DNA from: Gammaproteobacteria bacterium
Lineage (GTDB): Bacteria; Pseudomonadota; Gammaproteobacteria; Steroidobacterales; Woeseiaceae
Assembly: GCA_029881015.1 (NCBI GenBank)
Contig: JAOUNK010000075.1
Coordinates: 1-11,064 of the forward strand
Direction of reading: 5' to 3'
Length of the DNA stretch: 11,064 nucleotides
A model generated the notes under the pieces. It saw only the letters and a program-made list of their open reading frames with translations. It had not been told where the DNA came from and ran no database searches. Below are positions 1-6,923 of this stretch, piece by piece (within the stretch, counting starts at the first letter, position 1; every line of letters begins with the position of its first letter). Position numbers and translations under genes: made by a program.

Positions 1-1047
1 GCCCAGGGTGTACAGCAGGCCGCTTTCCCGGGCGGCGCCCTGATCCTGCTTCGCCATGTTCATGAGACTCAGCGCTTTCATGCTGAGAATCGGGAACACG
101 CAGGGCATCAGGTTGAGGATGATGCCGCCGAGGAACGCGTAGAACGCCGCCTCCCAGAAACCAAGACCACCACCGGAGCTCGCTATGGAAGCCGCTGCAG
201 CGCCCGTGGCAAGCGGGCCGCTGGCCTTGTCGATGGCAACGCCAACGGCACGGTACTCACCGGACGCATCGGTATAGGTGAGCACGGCTCGTGTGGCTTC
301 TTCGTCGGCAGCCCTGCGCGCGGCCTCCATCGCGAAAGACAATCCGGCGCGCGTAAACCCGGCTGTCTGGCTGCCGTACTTGACGAGCTTCCGGGATTCG
401 ACGAACAGGTAGGCACCAGCGGGGTCCGCTGGAAGATCGTCACTTGCGATCTCGATGATGACCTTGTCACCGCGCAGCTCGAACTGTGCGGGCCAGTCGA
501 CATCGACAGGAATCTTGCGCCGCGCCTCGGCAAACAGTTCGGCCGTGTCCGGGTTTGGCACCGCGTCACCGACATCGAAGCTCAGCATGACATCGGCGCG
601 CTCCGGCACGCAGACGTTGTCGTCGCAGACAACCCAGCGCGCCTTGCCGGTGAGGTCGACGCGCTCCCCGGCCTCGAGACCGTCCGGGACGGTCAGGGTC
701 GCGATCAGCAGGATAGGTTCTTCGTAACCGTAGGTATTGAGTTCGCCGAACGGCAGAACATGCGGCGTTGGAAAGGCAAACTCGCCGACCGCAAAGCCGT
801 CCGGGAGCTCCCAGCTGATCGACGGCTCCATGCCGGCATCGCCCGGGTTCTTCCAGTAGGCGTGCCAGGTCTCGTCCGGCTGAATGGAAAAGCCAATGGC
901 GACGGCACCACCCTCTGCGGGCAGGCTCGACGATTCGGCGACGAGATCGATCGTCGAGTACTTCGTCTTTTGCGGCTCGGCGCTCGCCGTGGCAACGAGG
1001 CCGAGCAGCACGAACGCAGCGAAAGAGATGCGTGACTTGAGCTTCAT
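1..1047 (-). CDS. DsbD/ScsB-type thiol:disulfide interchange protein, N-terminal part (runs off window)
   Basis: The first 349 codons of an inner-membrane reductase that passes electrons from the cytoplasm to periplasmic thiol proteins. Residues 1-23 form a Sec signal peptide (MKLKSRISFAAFVLLGLVAT, then ASA before Glu24), which fixes the start at the ATG at 1047; no strong Shine-Dalgarno lies upstream. Residues about 25-270 are the periplasmic alpha domain, with WHAYWKNPGD (61-70) and a Cys pair, C141 and C146, in WVVCDDNVCVPE. The first membrane helix follows (about 298-318) and carries NLMPCVFPILSMKAL (312-326), where C316 is the conserved cysteine of the DsbD beta domain. The remaining helices and any C-terminal thioredoxin domain lie beyond base 1. 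The large alpha domain and the CxxxxC spacing look more like the ScsB / DsbD-family branch than classical E. coli DsbD. That subfamily call is tentative; the family call is firm. Confidence 0.9.
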   Translation of the reverse strand, partial: MKLKSRISFAAFVLLGLVATASAEPQKTKYSTIDLVAESSSLPAEGGAVAIGFSIQPDETWHAYWKNPGDAGMEPSISWELPDGFAVGEFAFPTPHVLPFGELNTYGYEEPILLIATLTVPDGLEAGERVDLTGKARWVVCDDNVCVPERADVMLSFDVGDAVPNPDTAELFAEARRKIPVDVDWPAQFELRGDKVIIEIASDDLPADPAGAYLFVESRKLVKYGSQTAGFTRAGLSFAMEAARRAADEEATRAVLTYTDASGEYRAVGVAIDKASGPLATGAAAASIASSGGGLGFWEAAFYAFLGGIILNLMPCVFPILSMKALSLMNMAKQDQGAARESGLLYTLG

Positions 1048-1169
1048 TTGGTAGTTCCCGGTTACCGGACACTGATTCTCTAACGTGTCAGCCGCCGGAA
1101 CCAGTACCGAACCCTCAAAATCCTGACTTATCGGGGTTCGCTGGGACTGTATGATCCCGGATCCGGTGC
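1048..1169. other. Intergenic gap between two same-strand genes
   Basis: This 122-bp gap separates the lipoprotein stop from the DsbD-like start, both on the minus strand. It should hold the promoter of the DsbD-like gene unless the two are co-transcribed. I see no good sigma70 hexamer pair. A 10-bp palindrome (CCGGATCCGG, 1157-1166) sits just past the lipoprotein stop but has no loop and no T tract, so it is not a convincing terminator. Confidence 0.5.
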
Positions 1170-2060
1170 TTAAGTTCCTGATTTGTACACTGCCAGCGAG
1201 CCAATCGACTGGTTCTTCGCCAGGCGGGTCATCCGGTCCTTCGCGAGATCGTAGATCCAGATCGCGTTGCGTTCGCGCCGGCTCACGAAGGTATGCCAGG
1301 TCTCGGACAACACCAGCGCGTCCTGGTCATCGAGATGGGCGACGGCCCTGAACGGCCCCGCGTCGGGAATATCGAGCGCGCCCCGGACCTCGCCGCCGAG
1401 GCTGACGAACGCATACTCGCGCTTGTCCTCGCCGCGTTTGCACAGGAGTTCGCGACGCGCGGCGATCCACAGCGCGCCGTCAATGCGGCATTGCCGGGAG
1501 AGCCCTGGCAACGGCCGCAGCACCCGCGTCTCGACATCGAAGGAATAAATCGTGCTGTCCGGGTCGATACTGTGAATGAACTCGGTCTCGGATACCTGCA
1601 GGATATGCGCCCTGGCGCCAAACCGGTGCTGCGCTACGATCAGCTGTTCCATCGCGCCGCCGCCATAGATGCGCGTCTTCAGATGGGTCCCGTCATCGTA
1701 AACGAGCACTTCCGGTCCGGGCAGGTAGCGTCCGTGACGGCCGTTGATCAGGGTAGCGAGACCGTTGCCTTGCAGGTCGTACTGCATCAGACGGTAGGTG
1801 TCCTTGCGGTTGACCGGCCCCAAGACACTGAGCAGGAGCTGGTCGTCTCCGAATGCGTCGACTTCCCGAATGTCGGTGTCGCCCAGGTTGGCCAGCAGCG
1901 AGACGCTGCCATCGCGCAGGTCGAGCTGGCCGAGATAGGCCCCGATGCCAAAGTACAGGTTGCCCCAGTACTCGCGCTTCTCGCCGGGCGCGCAACCTGC
2001 TATGAACAGGATGCCGAGGAGAAGAGACAATGGCCTGAAGATGTCGGAGAATGGTTGCAA
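1170..2060 (-). CDS. Putative lipoprotein with propeller-like repeats, function unknown
   Basis: An open frame of 296 codons if begun at the TTG at 2060. The N-terminus reads as a lipoprotein signal: a hydrophobic stretch followed by the lipobox FIAGC, with the lipidated Cys at residue 23. The mature part has recurring short beta-strand patterns, such as YRLMQYDLQGNG, IYSFDVETRVLRPL and IWIYDLAKDRMTRLA, typical of TolB-like or WD40-like beta-propellers. No catalytic motif is visible and I cannot name a family. The start is uncertain. There is no ATG in this frame near the signal; in-frame TTG codons occur at 2060 and 2030. An ATG at 2067 in another frame begins MRFATILRHLQ, which would join the lipobox frame if one base were dropped near 2034-2036. 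No strong ribosome site precedes any option. It is divergent from the TPP enzyme gene with only 27 bp between start codons. It is probably an envelope lipoprotein, with a binding or assembly role at best guessed. Confidence 0.65.
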   Translation of the reverse strand: MQPFSDIFRPLSLLLGILFIAGCAPGEKREYWGNLYFGIGAYLGQLDLRDGSVSLLANLGDTDIREVDAFGDDQLLLSVLGPVNRKDTYRLMQYDLQGNGLATLINGRHGRYLPGPEVLVYDDGTHLKTRIYGGGAMEQLIVAQHRFGARAHILQVSETEFIHSIDPDSTIYSFDVETRVLRPLPGLSRQCRIDGALWIAARRELLCKRGEDKREYAFVSLGGEVRGALDIPDAGPFRAVAHLDDQDALVLSETWHTFVSRRERNAIWIYDLAKDRMTRLAKNQSIGSLAVYKSGT

Positions 2061-2087
2061 ATCGCATCCGGGAAAAAGTTCAAGACA

Positions 2088-3824
2088 ATGAAAACTACCG
2101 CAGCTACGCTGGTGCGTCACGCACTCGAGCAAATTGGCGTTCGGTACACGTTCGGGATCCCGGGCGTTCACAACATCGAACTCTATGACGAACTCGCCGG
2201 GTCGAAACAGATCCGGCCCGTGCTGGTGACCCACGAGGGCGGCGGTGCGTTTATGGCCGACGCGATCAGCCGGGCCACAGACACGATCGGTACGCTGGTC
2301 ATCGTACCGGCGGCCGGTATCACCCACGCAATGAGCGGCATTGGCGAGGCGTTCCTGGACGGCGTCCCCATGCTCATCATCTCCGGCGGTGTTCGTACCG
2401 ATATGACGCAGTCCTTCCAGCTGCATGATGTCGACCAGCAGGCACTGCTCAAGACCCTGACGAAGGCCCAGTACAAGATCGAGCGCTACGAGGACGCCAT
2501 TCCGGCCGTGTACGAGGCCTACAGGACGGCGATCTCCGGCGAGCCCGGCCCCGTCTTCATCGAGCTGCCGGCCAATTTGCAGCTACTGACCGGCGAAGTA
2601 GAGAGCATGCCCGCCGCCGACATCAAACCGGAACGCCCCGAGTTCGACGCGGACCTGGTCGACGCGGCGGTCGCGCTACTCGCGGACGCCGAGAAGCCCG
2701 GGTTATTTGTGGGTTGGGGCGCGCGGTACGTCACGGATGATCTCATCCGCATCGCCGAACACCTGGGCGCACCGGTCGCAACCACGCTGCAGGGCCTGGG
2801 CACTTTCCCGGGCGACCACCCGCTTCATGCCGGCATGAGTTTCGGCCCTTCCGCGGTTCCCGCCTCGGCCAATGCCTTCAAGGACTGCGATGTCATGCTC
2901 GCGGTCGGCACGCGTTTCGCCGAGATCTGTACAGGCAGCTATGGCGCCGTGCCGCCGGAGAAACTGATTCATATCGACATAAACGCCGGCGCAATTGGCG
3001 CGAATCACACAACGGCGGTCGGCATCTGCGCGGACTCGCGCGACGCCGTGCCGACACTTGCCGACGCGATCGTCGCCAGGCTGCCGGCGCGCGATGCGAC
3101 TGCCGCAGAGCAGGCAATCGCCAGGGACAAATCCGCGTATCGCGACGAGTGGCTCGCGCACGACTCGAAGGGCCGCGTAAACCCCTGCCGTTTCTTCGAG
3201 GAATTGCGCGCGCAACTCGACGACAACGCCATCGTGGTCACCGACGACGGCAACCACACTTTCCTGACTGCGGAACTGATGCGGATCAACAAGGGCGGCA
3301 CCTACCTGTCGCCGACCGATTTCAATTGCATGGGCTACTGCGTCCCGGCGACGATCGCCGCGAAAATGGCGCTTCCCGAACGACAAGTCGTCGGCATTGT
3401 TGGCGACGGCGCTTTCCTGATGACGGGCCTCGAATCGGTAACGGCTGTGGCCAACGGCATTGGCGCCGTCTGGTTTGTCTTCAATGACGGTGAGCTGGCG
3501 CAAATCGCGCAGGCACAGGCGATGCCCTACCAGCGCACCGCATGCACGGACATTGGCAAGCTCCGGTACGACGCTTTTGCAGCCGCCACGGGCGTCGAGT
3601 ATGTCGAAATCAGGAGCGACGCGGACCTGCAGGACGGCATCGCCAGGACACTCGCGGCCGCAGCCGGGAACAAGCCGGTCCTCGTCAATGTTCATATCGA
3701 TTACAGCAAGAAGACACAGTTCACGATCGGCACGGTGCAGACCAACCTGAAGCGTCTCGACACGAAGAACAAGCTGCGTATCGTTGGCCGCGCGATCAAG
3801 AGGAAGTTGTTCGGGGCGGGTTGA
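2088..3824 (+). CDS. Thiamine-diphosphate-dependent enzyme, acetolactate synthase (IlvB-like) superfamily
   Basis: A 578-residue enzyme with the three-domain layout of this superfamily. The Pyr domain (about 1-170) has FGIPG (22-26) and the cofactor-activating glutamate E50 in THEGGGAFMADA. The central domain (about 190-335) follows a normal pattern (GLFVGWGARY, DCDVMLAVGTRF, IHIDIN). The PP domain (about 355-535) has the TPP/Mg signature GDG at 439-441 ending in FND at 465-467. The Pyr domain has PAAGITHAMSGIGEA where true acetolactate synthases usually read close to TSGPGATN, so acetolactate synthase itself should not be assumed; a 2-oxo acid decarboxylase or other carboligase is equally possible. 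After the last core strand (VLVNVHID) there is a basic tail rich in Lys/Arg, ending NKLRIVGRAIKRKLFGAG (561-578), which looks amphipathic. The start MKTTAATLVRHALEQIG matches the usual family N-terminus; the upstream GGGA is weak and distant. It is followed with one-base overlap by a hydrolase gene. Confidence 0.95.
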   Translation: MKTTAATLVRHALEQIGVRYTFGIPGVHNIELYDELAGSKQIRPVLVTHEGGGAFMADAISRATDTIGTLVIVPAAGITHAMSGIGEAFLDGVPMLIISGGVRTDMTQSFQLHDVDQQALLKTLTKAQYKIERYEDAIPAVYEAYRTAISGEPGPVFIELPANLQLLTGEVESMPAADIKPERPEFDADLVDAAVALLADAEKPGLFVGWGARYVTDDLIRIAEHLGAPVATTLQGLGTFPGDHPLHAGMSFGPSAVPASANAFKDCDVMLAVGTRFAEICTGSYGAVPPEKLIHIDINAGAIGANHTTAVGICADSRDAVPTLADAIVARLPARDATAAEQAIARDKSAYRDEWLAHDSKGRVNPCRFFEELRAQLDDNAIVVTDDGNHTFLTAELMRINKGGTYLSPTDFNCMGYCVPATIAAKMALPERQVVGIVGDGAFLMTGLESVTAVANGIGAVWFVFNDGELAQIAQAQAMPYQRTACTDIGKLRYDAFAAATGVEYVEIRSDADLQDGIARTLAAAAGNKPVLVNVHIDYSKKTQFTIGTVQTNLKRLDTKNKLRIVGRAIKRKLFGAG

Positions 3825-4819
3825 TGAAACTTGCCCGAAACATCCTGCTCGGCGTCGCCGGTCTGGTGCTCACGGGCCTCGTCTACATTTACGTCGAGTT
3901 CGTTGTGACCCGCGGTGGCACTCCTGCCATCCCGGGCGACCACAGCGTCGCTGTTCTTGAAACCATCGAGCTGGGCGGGGTACCGCAGTGGGTACTGATC
4001 CGCGGTCATGATGCGCGCAAGCCCGTCCTTCTGTTTCTCCACGGCGGTCCGGGTATGCCCGCGATGTTCCTCGCACATGATTTTCAACGCGAGATGGAAC
4101 AAGACTTCGTCATGGTGCACTGGGACCGGCGTGGTGCCGGCAAGTCATTTGCGGCCGCCGCCGCAGGCGAACTGAGCGTAAGCCAGACGCTTGCCGATAC
4201 GCTGGAGCTGACGCGGATTCTCAAGCGCCGTTTCGATCAGGAGCGCATCTTCCTGGTCGGCCATTCCTGGGGGAGTTACCTTGGCTTGCTCGCGGCACGC
4301 GAGCAGCCCTCGGATTTTCATGCCTTCATCGGCACCGGGCAATTGGCCGGGTCCCAGGACGAGGTGCGAACGTCCCGACAGGCGTTCGCGATACGCAAAG
4401 AGGGAACCGCCGGCGAATCCGACCTGACCGAGGACGATCTTTTTCGCCTGGGCGGTGAACTGTACGGCGAAACGAGTTTTTGGCCGATTATCGGCACGGG
4501 AATTTTCGCGCCGGAGTACACATTCAGTGATGCATTGAATATCGGGCCCGGCGCAAGTTCGGTCGGACAGCGCATGCAGTACGATTTGTCACCCCGGCCG
4601 CACGAGGGTGAAGTGGCGTCCCTGGAGATACCGGTGTTCTTCCTGCTGGGCCGGCACGATTTCAACACGCCGTCGGAACTGGCCGCCGCTTACCTCAAGC
4701 GAATAGACAGCCCGATGAAAGCCGTGCTCTGGTTTGAGCACTCCGCGCATTTTCCATTCTGGGAAGAGCCCGTCCGGTTCCACGAGGCGTTAAGGTGGAT
4801 TGACGAGCAGGTCCGCTAG
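3824..4819 (+). CDS. Membrane-anchored alpha/beta hydrolase, proline iminopeptidase-like (S33 type)
   Basis: A 331-residue alpha/beta-hydrolase. The stop of the TPP enzyme and this ATG overlap by one base (TGATG), implying translational coupling. Residues 7-24 form one hydrophobic helix with Lys/Arg before it, so it is probably anchored in the inner membrane with the catalytic domain outside, or is an uncleaved signal. The fold motifs are in order: HGGPG (73-77, oxyanion hole region), WDRRGAGKS (100-108), nucleophile S148 in GHSWGS, acid D279 in GRHDFNTP, and base H309 in the HSAHFPFWEEP segment. HGGPG together with DRRGxGKS is characteristic of the proline-iminopeptidase group, so hydrolysis of an N-terminal residue or a related amide or ester is likely. 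Motif similarity does not fix the substrate. The coupled TPP gene suggests a shared pathway. Confidence 0.92.
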   Translation: MKLARNILLGVAGLVLTGLVYIYVEFVVTRGGTPAIPGDHSVAVLETIELGGVPQWVLIRGHDARKPVLLFLHGGPGMPAMFLAHDFQREMEQDFVMVHWDRRGAGKSFAAAAAGELSVSQTLADTLELTRILKRRFDQERIFLVGHSWGSYLGLLAAREQPSDFHAFIGTGQLAGSQDEVRTSRQAFAIRKEGTAGESDLTEDDLFRLGGELYGETSFWPIIGTGIFAPEYTFSDALNIGPGASSVGQRMQYDLSPRPHEGEVASLEIPVFFLLGRHDFNTPSELAAAYLKRIDSPMKAVLWFEHSAHFPFWEEPVRFHEALRWIDEQVR

Positions 4820-4835
4820 CGACCGTACGCCCCGT

Positions 4836-5147
4836 TCAGGCCCGCACAGTCCGCTGTTCGGCCATGCGCAGTTCGTCCGGATCCTGCTTCGCCGCAGGCA
4901 TGATCACCGTGGCTCCCGCCGAAATAAAGTCCCGGGACAATGGCCTGGCCGATGACCGTGCCCGGCCTTCGCGGACCTTGAACACATACAGCAACGGGCC
5001 ATACAGGCTACAGAACAAGCCGATCAGCATGTAGAAAATGGTCAATGGATGCTCGAAACCGATATACAGTCCGCCTGAAAACATCAGCAGACCCAATAGC
5101 AGCCACACCAATGGCGCTCGCTCGAAAAACTCACTCTTTAATCGCAT
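4836..5147 (-). CDS. Small two-helix membrane protein, unknown function
   Basis: A 103-residue protein I do not recognise. Residues about 12-31 (PLVWLLLGLLMFSGGLYIGF) and 34-56 (LTIFYMLIGLFCSLYGPLLY and onward) are two membrane helices joined by a very short turn. The 47-residue tail is polar, starting with a basic patch (KVREGRARSSARPLSRDF), which by the positive-inside rule would put both ends in the cytoplasm. I chose the ATG at 5147 over the GTG at 5159 because TGAGG lies 6 nt before the ATG. The gene converges on the hydrolase gene with a 16-bp gap and no evident terminator. Upstream, a CRP-like site is centred about 74 nt from the start. The clean membrane topology and ribosome site argue that it is real. 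Confidence 0.7.
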   Translation of the reverse strand: MRLKSEFFERAPLVWLLLGLLMFSGGLYIGFEHPLTIFYMLIGLFCSLYGPLLYVFKVREGRARSSARPLSRDFISAGATVIMPAAKQDPDELRMAEQRTVRA

Positions 5148-5153
5148 CGCTTG

Positions 5154-5158
5154 CCTCA
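5154..5158 (-). promoter_or_regulatory. Ribosome binding site deciding the start of the small membrane protein
   Basis: Read on the minus strand, TGAGG precedes the ATG at 5147 with 6 nt between. It overlaps the alternative GTG start at 5159, which makes the ATG the better choice. Confidence 0.6.
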
Positions 5159-5205
5159 CCGCACGGTGGTAATCCAGACCAGGTCGAAGCTACTCTTCGC
5201 TCGAC

Positions 5206-5219
5206 GCCACATATGTGGC
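5206..5219. repeat. 14-bp perfect palindrome
   Basis: GCCACATATGTGGC equals its own reverse complement. It lies in the gap upstream of the small membrane protein and overlaps the CRP-like site. A perfect palindrome of this length in a regulatory gap suits a dimeric DNA-binding protein, but no specific regulator can be named. Confidence 0.5.
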
Positions 5220-5232
5220 TCTGGTCACAAAA
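5211..5232. promoter_or_regulatory. Candidate CRP/Vfr-type operator
   Basis: The core TGTGG-CTCTGG-TCACA (5214-5229) matches the CRP consensus TGTGA-N6-TCACA at 9 of 10 fixed positions, with AT-rich flanks on both sides. Its centre (about 5221.5) is 74 nt upstream of the small membrane protein start on the minus strand. A weak -10-like TAGCTT (minus strand, 5187-5192) sits at roughly the spacing of a class II activated promoter. The match is by eye; regulation by a cAMP receptor homologue is inference, and no such regulator gene is in the window. Confidence 0.4.
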
Positions 5233-5244
5233 GCGATTTTTGTG
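5226..5244. repeat. AT-rich inverted repeat, 7-bp arms
   Basis: CACAAAA (5226-5232) and TTTTGTG (5238-5244) are inverted around a 5-base centre. The left arm overlaps the right half of the CRP-like site. It is too AT-rich, and lacks a following T tract on the minus strand, to be a good terminator for the dehydrogenase gene ending at 5310. Confidence 0.4.
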
Positions 5245-5309
5245 CGCTATTTCATGCCATAAACTGAGACCTGGCTCACACCTTGCACGCCTGTGGCGGG
5301 TGCGTACTG

Positions 5310-6710
5310 TCAGCGCAGCTTGCGCAGGAGCTTGAATTTCTTGTCGGTAAACGGTGCATAGCGCACCGCCAGGTCCGGCCACCAGCCGCGTTTCATGACC
5401 GCCTTCATGTGGCTGAACGCGCGGAAGCCGTGTTCGCCGGAGTAGTTGCCCATACCGCTCGCGCCGACGCCACCGAACGGCAACTCTTCGACTGTCATGA
5501 ACATCATCGTGTCGTTGACGCAGGCGCTACCGCAACTGACCATCTCGAGGAAGCGCGCTTCACTCGCGCTGTTCTTCGTAAAGATATAGGCCGCGAGCGG
5601 TTTGTCGCCTTTGCGTATGAAGCGAATAGCGCTCTCGAGGTCCTCGATGCGCAATACAGGCAGGACCGGACCGAAGATCTCCTCCTGCATGACGGCACTG
5701 TCACCGGTGATACCGGTCAGGACGGTGGGTGCAATGTACCTCGTGGCCGCATCGGCCTGTCCGCCAATCACCACGTCGCCGGACGCGAAATACGCCACCA
5801 GCCGCTCGTAATGCCGATCGTTGACGATGCGCCCGTAAGACGCGGATTTCGCAGGATCTTCACCGAACATCTCTGTGACCGCCTGCCGGATCAGCGGGAC
5901 CAGCTTGGCTTCCGTAGCTGCATCGGTAAGAACGTAGTCGGGCGCAATGCAGGTCTGGCCGGCGTTCGTAAACTTGCCCCAGGCGATGCGCCGCGCCGTC
6001 GTCGCGAGGTCAGCATCCGGCATGACGACGCACGGACTCTTGCCACCGAGTTCGAGCGTCACCGGCGTGAGGTGCTTCGCCGCCGCCGCCATCACGATGC
6101 GGCCCACGTTGCCGCCACCTGTATAGAGGATGTGGTCCCAGGCCAGCTCCAGCAAGGCGGTGGTTTCCGGCACAGCACCCTCGACGACCTTCACACAGTC
6201 CGGATCGAGGTATTGCGGAACCCGCCTTGCGATAACCGCCGATGTCGCCGGCGACAACTCGGACGGCTTGACGACGGCGCAATTGCCGGCGGATAACGCG
6301 GCAGCCAGCCCGGCCAGCGTAAGCTGCAGGGGATAATTCCAGGCACCGATGATCAGCACGACACCAAGCGGCTCGGGCTGCAGCCAGCTCTTGCCGGGCT
6401 GGCCCAGCAGCGGCGTGCGGACCCTGCGGGATTTCATCCAGCGCCTGAGCCGCTTGCGGCTGTAAGAGGCCTCGCCCGCGATGTAGGATATCTCGGTCGT
6501 CCACGCCTCCTGCGGCGGTTTGCCGAGGTCCGACTCGAGAGCATCCATGAGCTCCTGTTCGCACTCGCTCATCATGGTCTCGAGTGCGGACAACTGTGCG
6601 ACTCGCCAGGCCCGGCTGCGTGTACGCTCCGTCTCGAAGGTCGCCTGCAATTCAGCAAACATCGAGGGGAAATCGGGAAGCTGGGTCATGCGTGTGGCAG
6701 CGTTGGTCAT
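5310..6710 (-). CDS. Aldehyde dehydrogenase, ALDH3-type (NAD(P)-dependent)
   Basis: A full-length 466-residue aldehyde dehydrogenase that oxidises an aldehyde to its carboxylate. Its length and the C-terminal block PFGGVGASGMGNYSGEHGF, then RAFSH, place it in the ALDH3 group (fatty or aromatic aldehyde dehydrogenases), which lacks the longer N-terminus of other ALDHs. Catalytic residues are all present: N125 in GAWNYP, general base E220 in VTLELGGKSP, and nucleophile C254 in NAGQTCIAPDY. The nucleotide-site segment is YTGGGNVGR (197-204 region), a normal bacterial variant of the usual TGS. There is no signal peptide or clear C-terminal membrane helix; the end is basic (FTDKKFKLLRKLR). Two starts are possible, the ATG at 6710 and a second at 6689 (residue 8), neither with a good ribosome site. 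It is divergent from the S9 peptidase gene. The substrate is not determinable. Confidence 0.96.
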   Translation of the reverse strand: MTNAATRMTQLPDFPSMFAELQATFETERTRSRAWRVAQLSALETMMSECEQELMDALESDLGKPPQEAWTTEISYIAGEASYSRKRLRRWMKSRRVRTPLLGQPGKSWLQPEPLGVVLIIGAWNYPLQLTLAGLAAALSAGNCAVVKPSELSPATSAVIARRVPQYLDPDCVKVVEGAVPETTALLELAWDHILYTGGGNVGRIVMAAAAKHLTPVTLELGGKSPCVVMPDADLATTARRIAWGKFTNAGQTCIAPDYVLTDAATEAKLVPLIRQAVTEMFGEDPAKSASYGRIVNDRHYERLVAYFASGDVVIGGQADAATRYIAPTVLTGITGDSAVMQEEIFGPVLPVLRIEDLESAIRFIRKGDKPLAAYIFTKNSASEARFLEMVSCGSACVNDTMMFMTVEELPFGGVGASGMGNYSGEHGFRAFSHMKAVMKRGWWPDLAVRYAPFTDKKFKLLRKLR

Positions 6711-6713
6711 GGA

Positions 6714-6719
6714 ATTGTA
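6714..6719 (-). promoter_or_regulatory. Possible -10 element for the dehydrogenase gene
   Basis: TACAAT on the minus strand is 5 of 6 to the sigma70 -10 consensus. It lies only 3 nt from the ATG at 6710. If used, transcription would begin within that first codon and translation would more likely start at the ATG at 6689. No good -35 is seen. Confidence 0.25.
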
Positions 6720-6890
6720 CTCAGTCGGGATTCACGATCCGGTCGATCCTGCTCGGGGAGAACGCCAATTCTCGCAGATTTCGCAGCTCTGTACTCTTGA
6801 GTCAACGATACGCAGCGCCCGCCAACCACAACACCGCGCGCTCCAGGCAGGTAGCCGGAACATGATTCTCGCCCCGGTGGTCGGAATGGG

Positions 6891-6896
6891 TATGAT
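6891..6896 (+). promoter_or_regulatory. Possible -10 element for the S9 peptidase gene
   Basis: TATGAT is 5 of 6 to the -10 consensus and would give a 5' leader of about 20 nt containing the GGAG ribosome site at 6915-6918. No clear -35 hexamer stands at the right distance, so an activator may be needed or the match may be chance. Confidence 0.3.
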
Positions 6897-6923
6897 TCAA
6901 CCTCATTTCCCATCGGAGCAGCA

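Larger units (their letters stand above)
6711..6923. other. Divergent promoter region between dehydrogenase and S9 peptidase
   Basis: This 213-bp gap must hold promoters for both genes. I see only -10-like hexamers, listed separately, without good -35 partners. The heptamer ATGATTC occurs twice, at 6862-6868 and 6892-6898, 30 bp apart and on the same helical side, a possible but unproven regulator site. A plus-strand open frame crosses the gap but has no ribosome site or recognisable product. Confidence 0.5.

Noticed and set aside
1293..2087. A long N-terminal extension of the TPP enzyme frame
   Set aside because: The upstream residues are antisense to the lipoprotein gene and show no domain; family alignment places the natural start at MKTTAATLV (2088).
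2703..3695. A 330-codon antisense frame within the TPP enzyme gene
   Set aside because: It is a GC-rich shadow of a strongly conserved coding sequence, with no domain, signal or ribosome site of note.
5226..5244. An intrinsic terminator for the aldehyde dehydrogenase gene
   Set aside because: The stem is AT-rich, and on the minus strand it is not followed by a T tract.
5283..6296. A 337-codon plus-strand frame antisense to the aldehyde dehydrogenase
   Set aside because: It mirrors the codons of the real gene and its product resembles no family; the aldehyde dehydrogenase has all its catalytic residues on the other strand.
2088..6710. A single catabolic operon of TPP decarboxylase, hydrolase and aldehyde dehydrogenase
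   Set aside because: The dehydrogenase and small membrane gene are on the opposite strand and converge on the hydrolase gene, so only the first two genes can be an operon. A shared pathway remains possible but is not shown.
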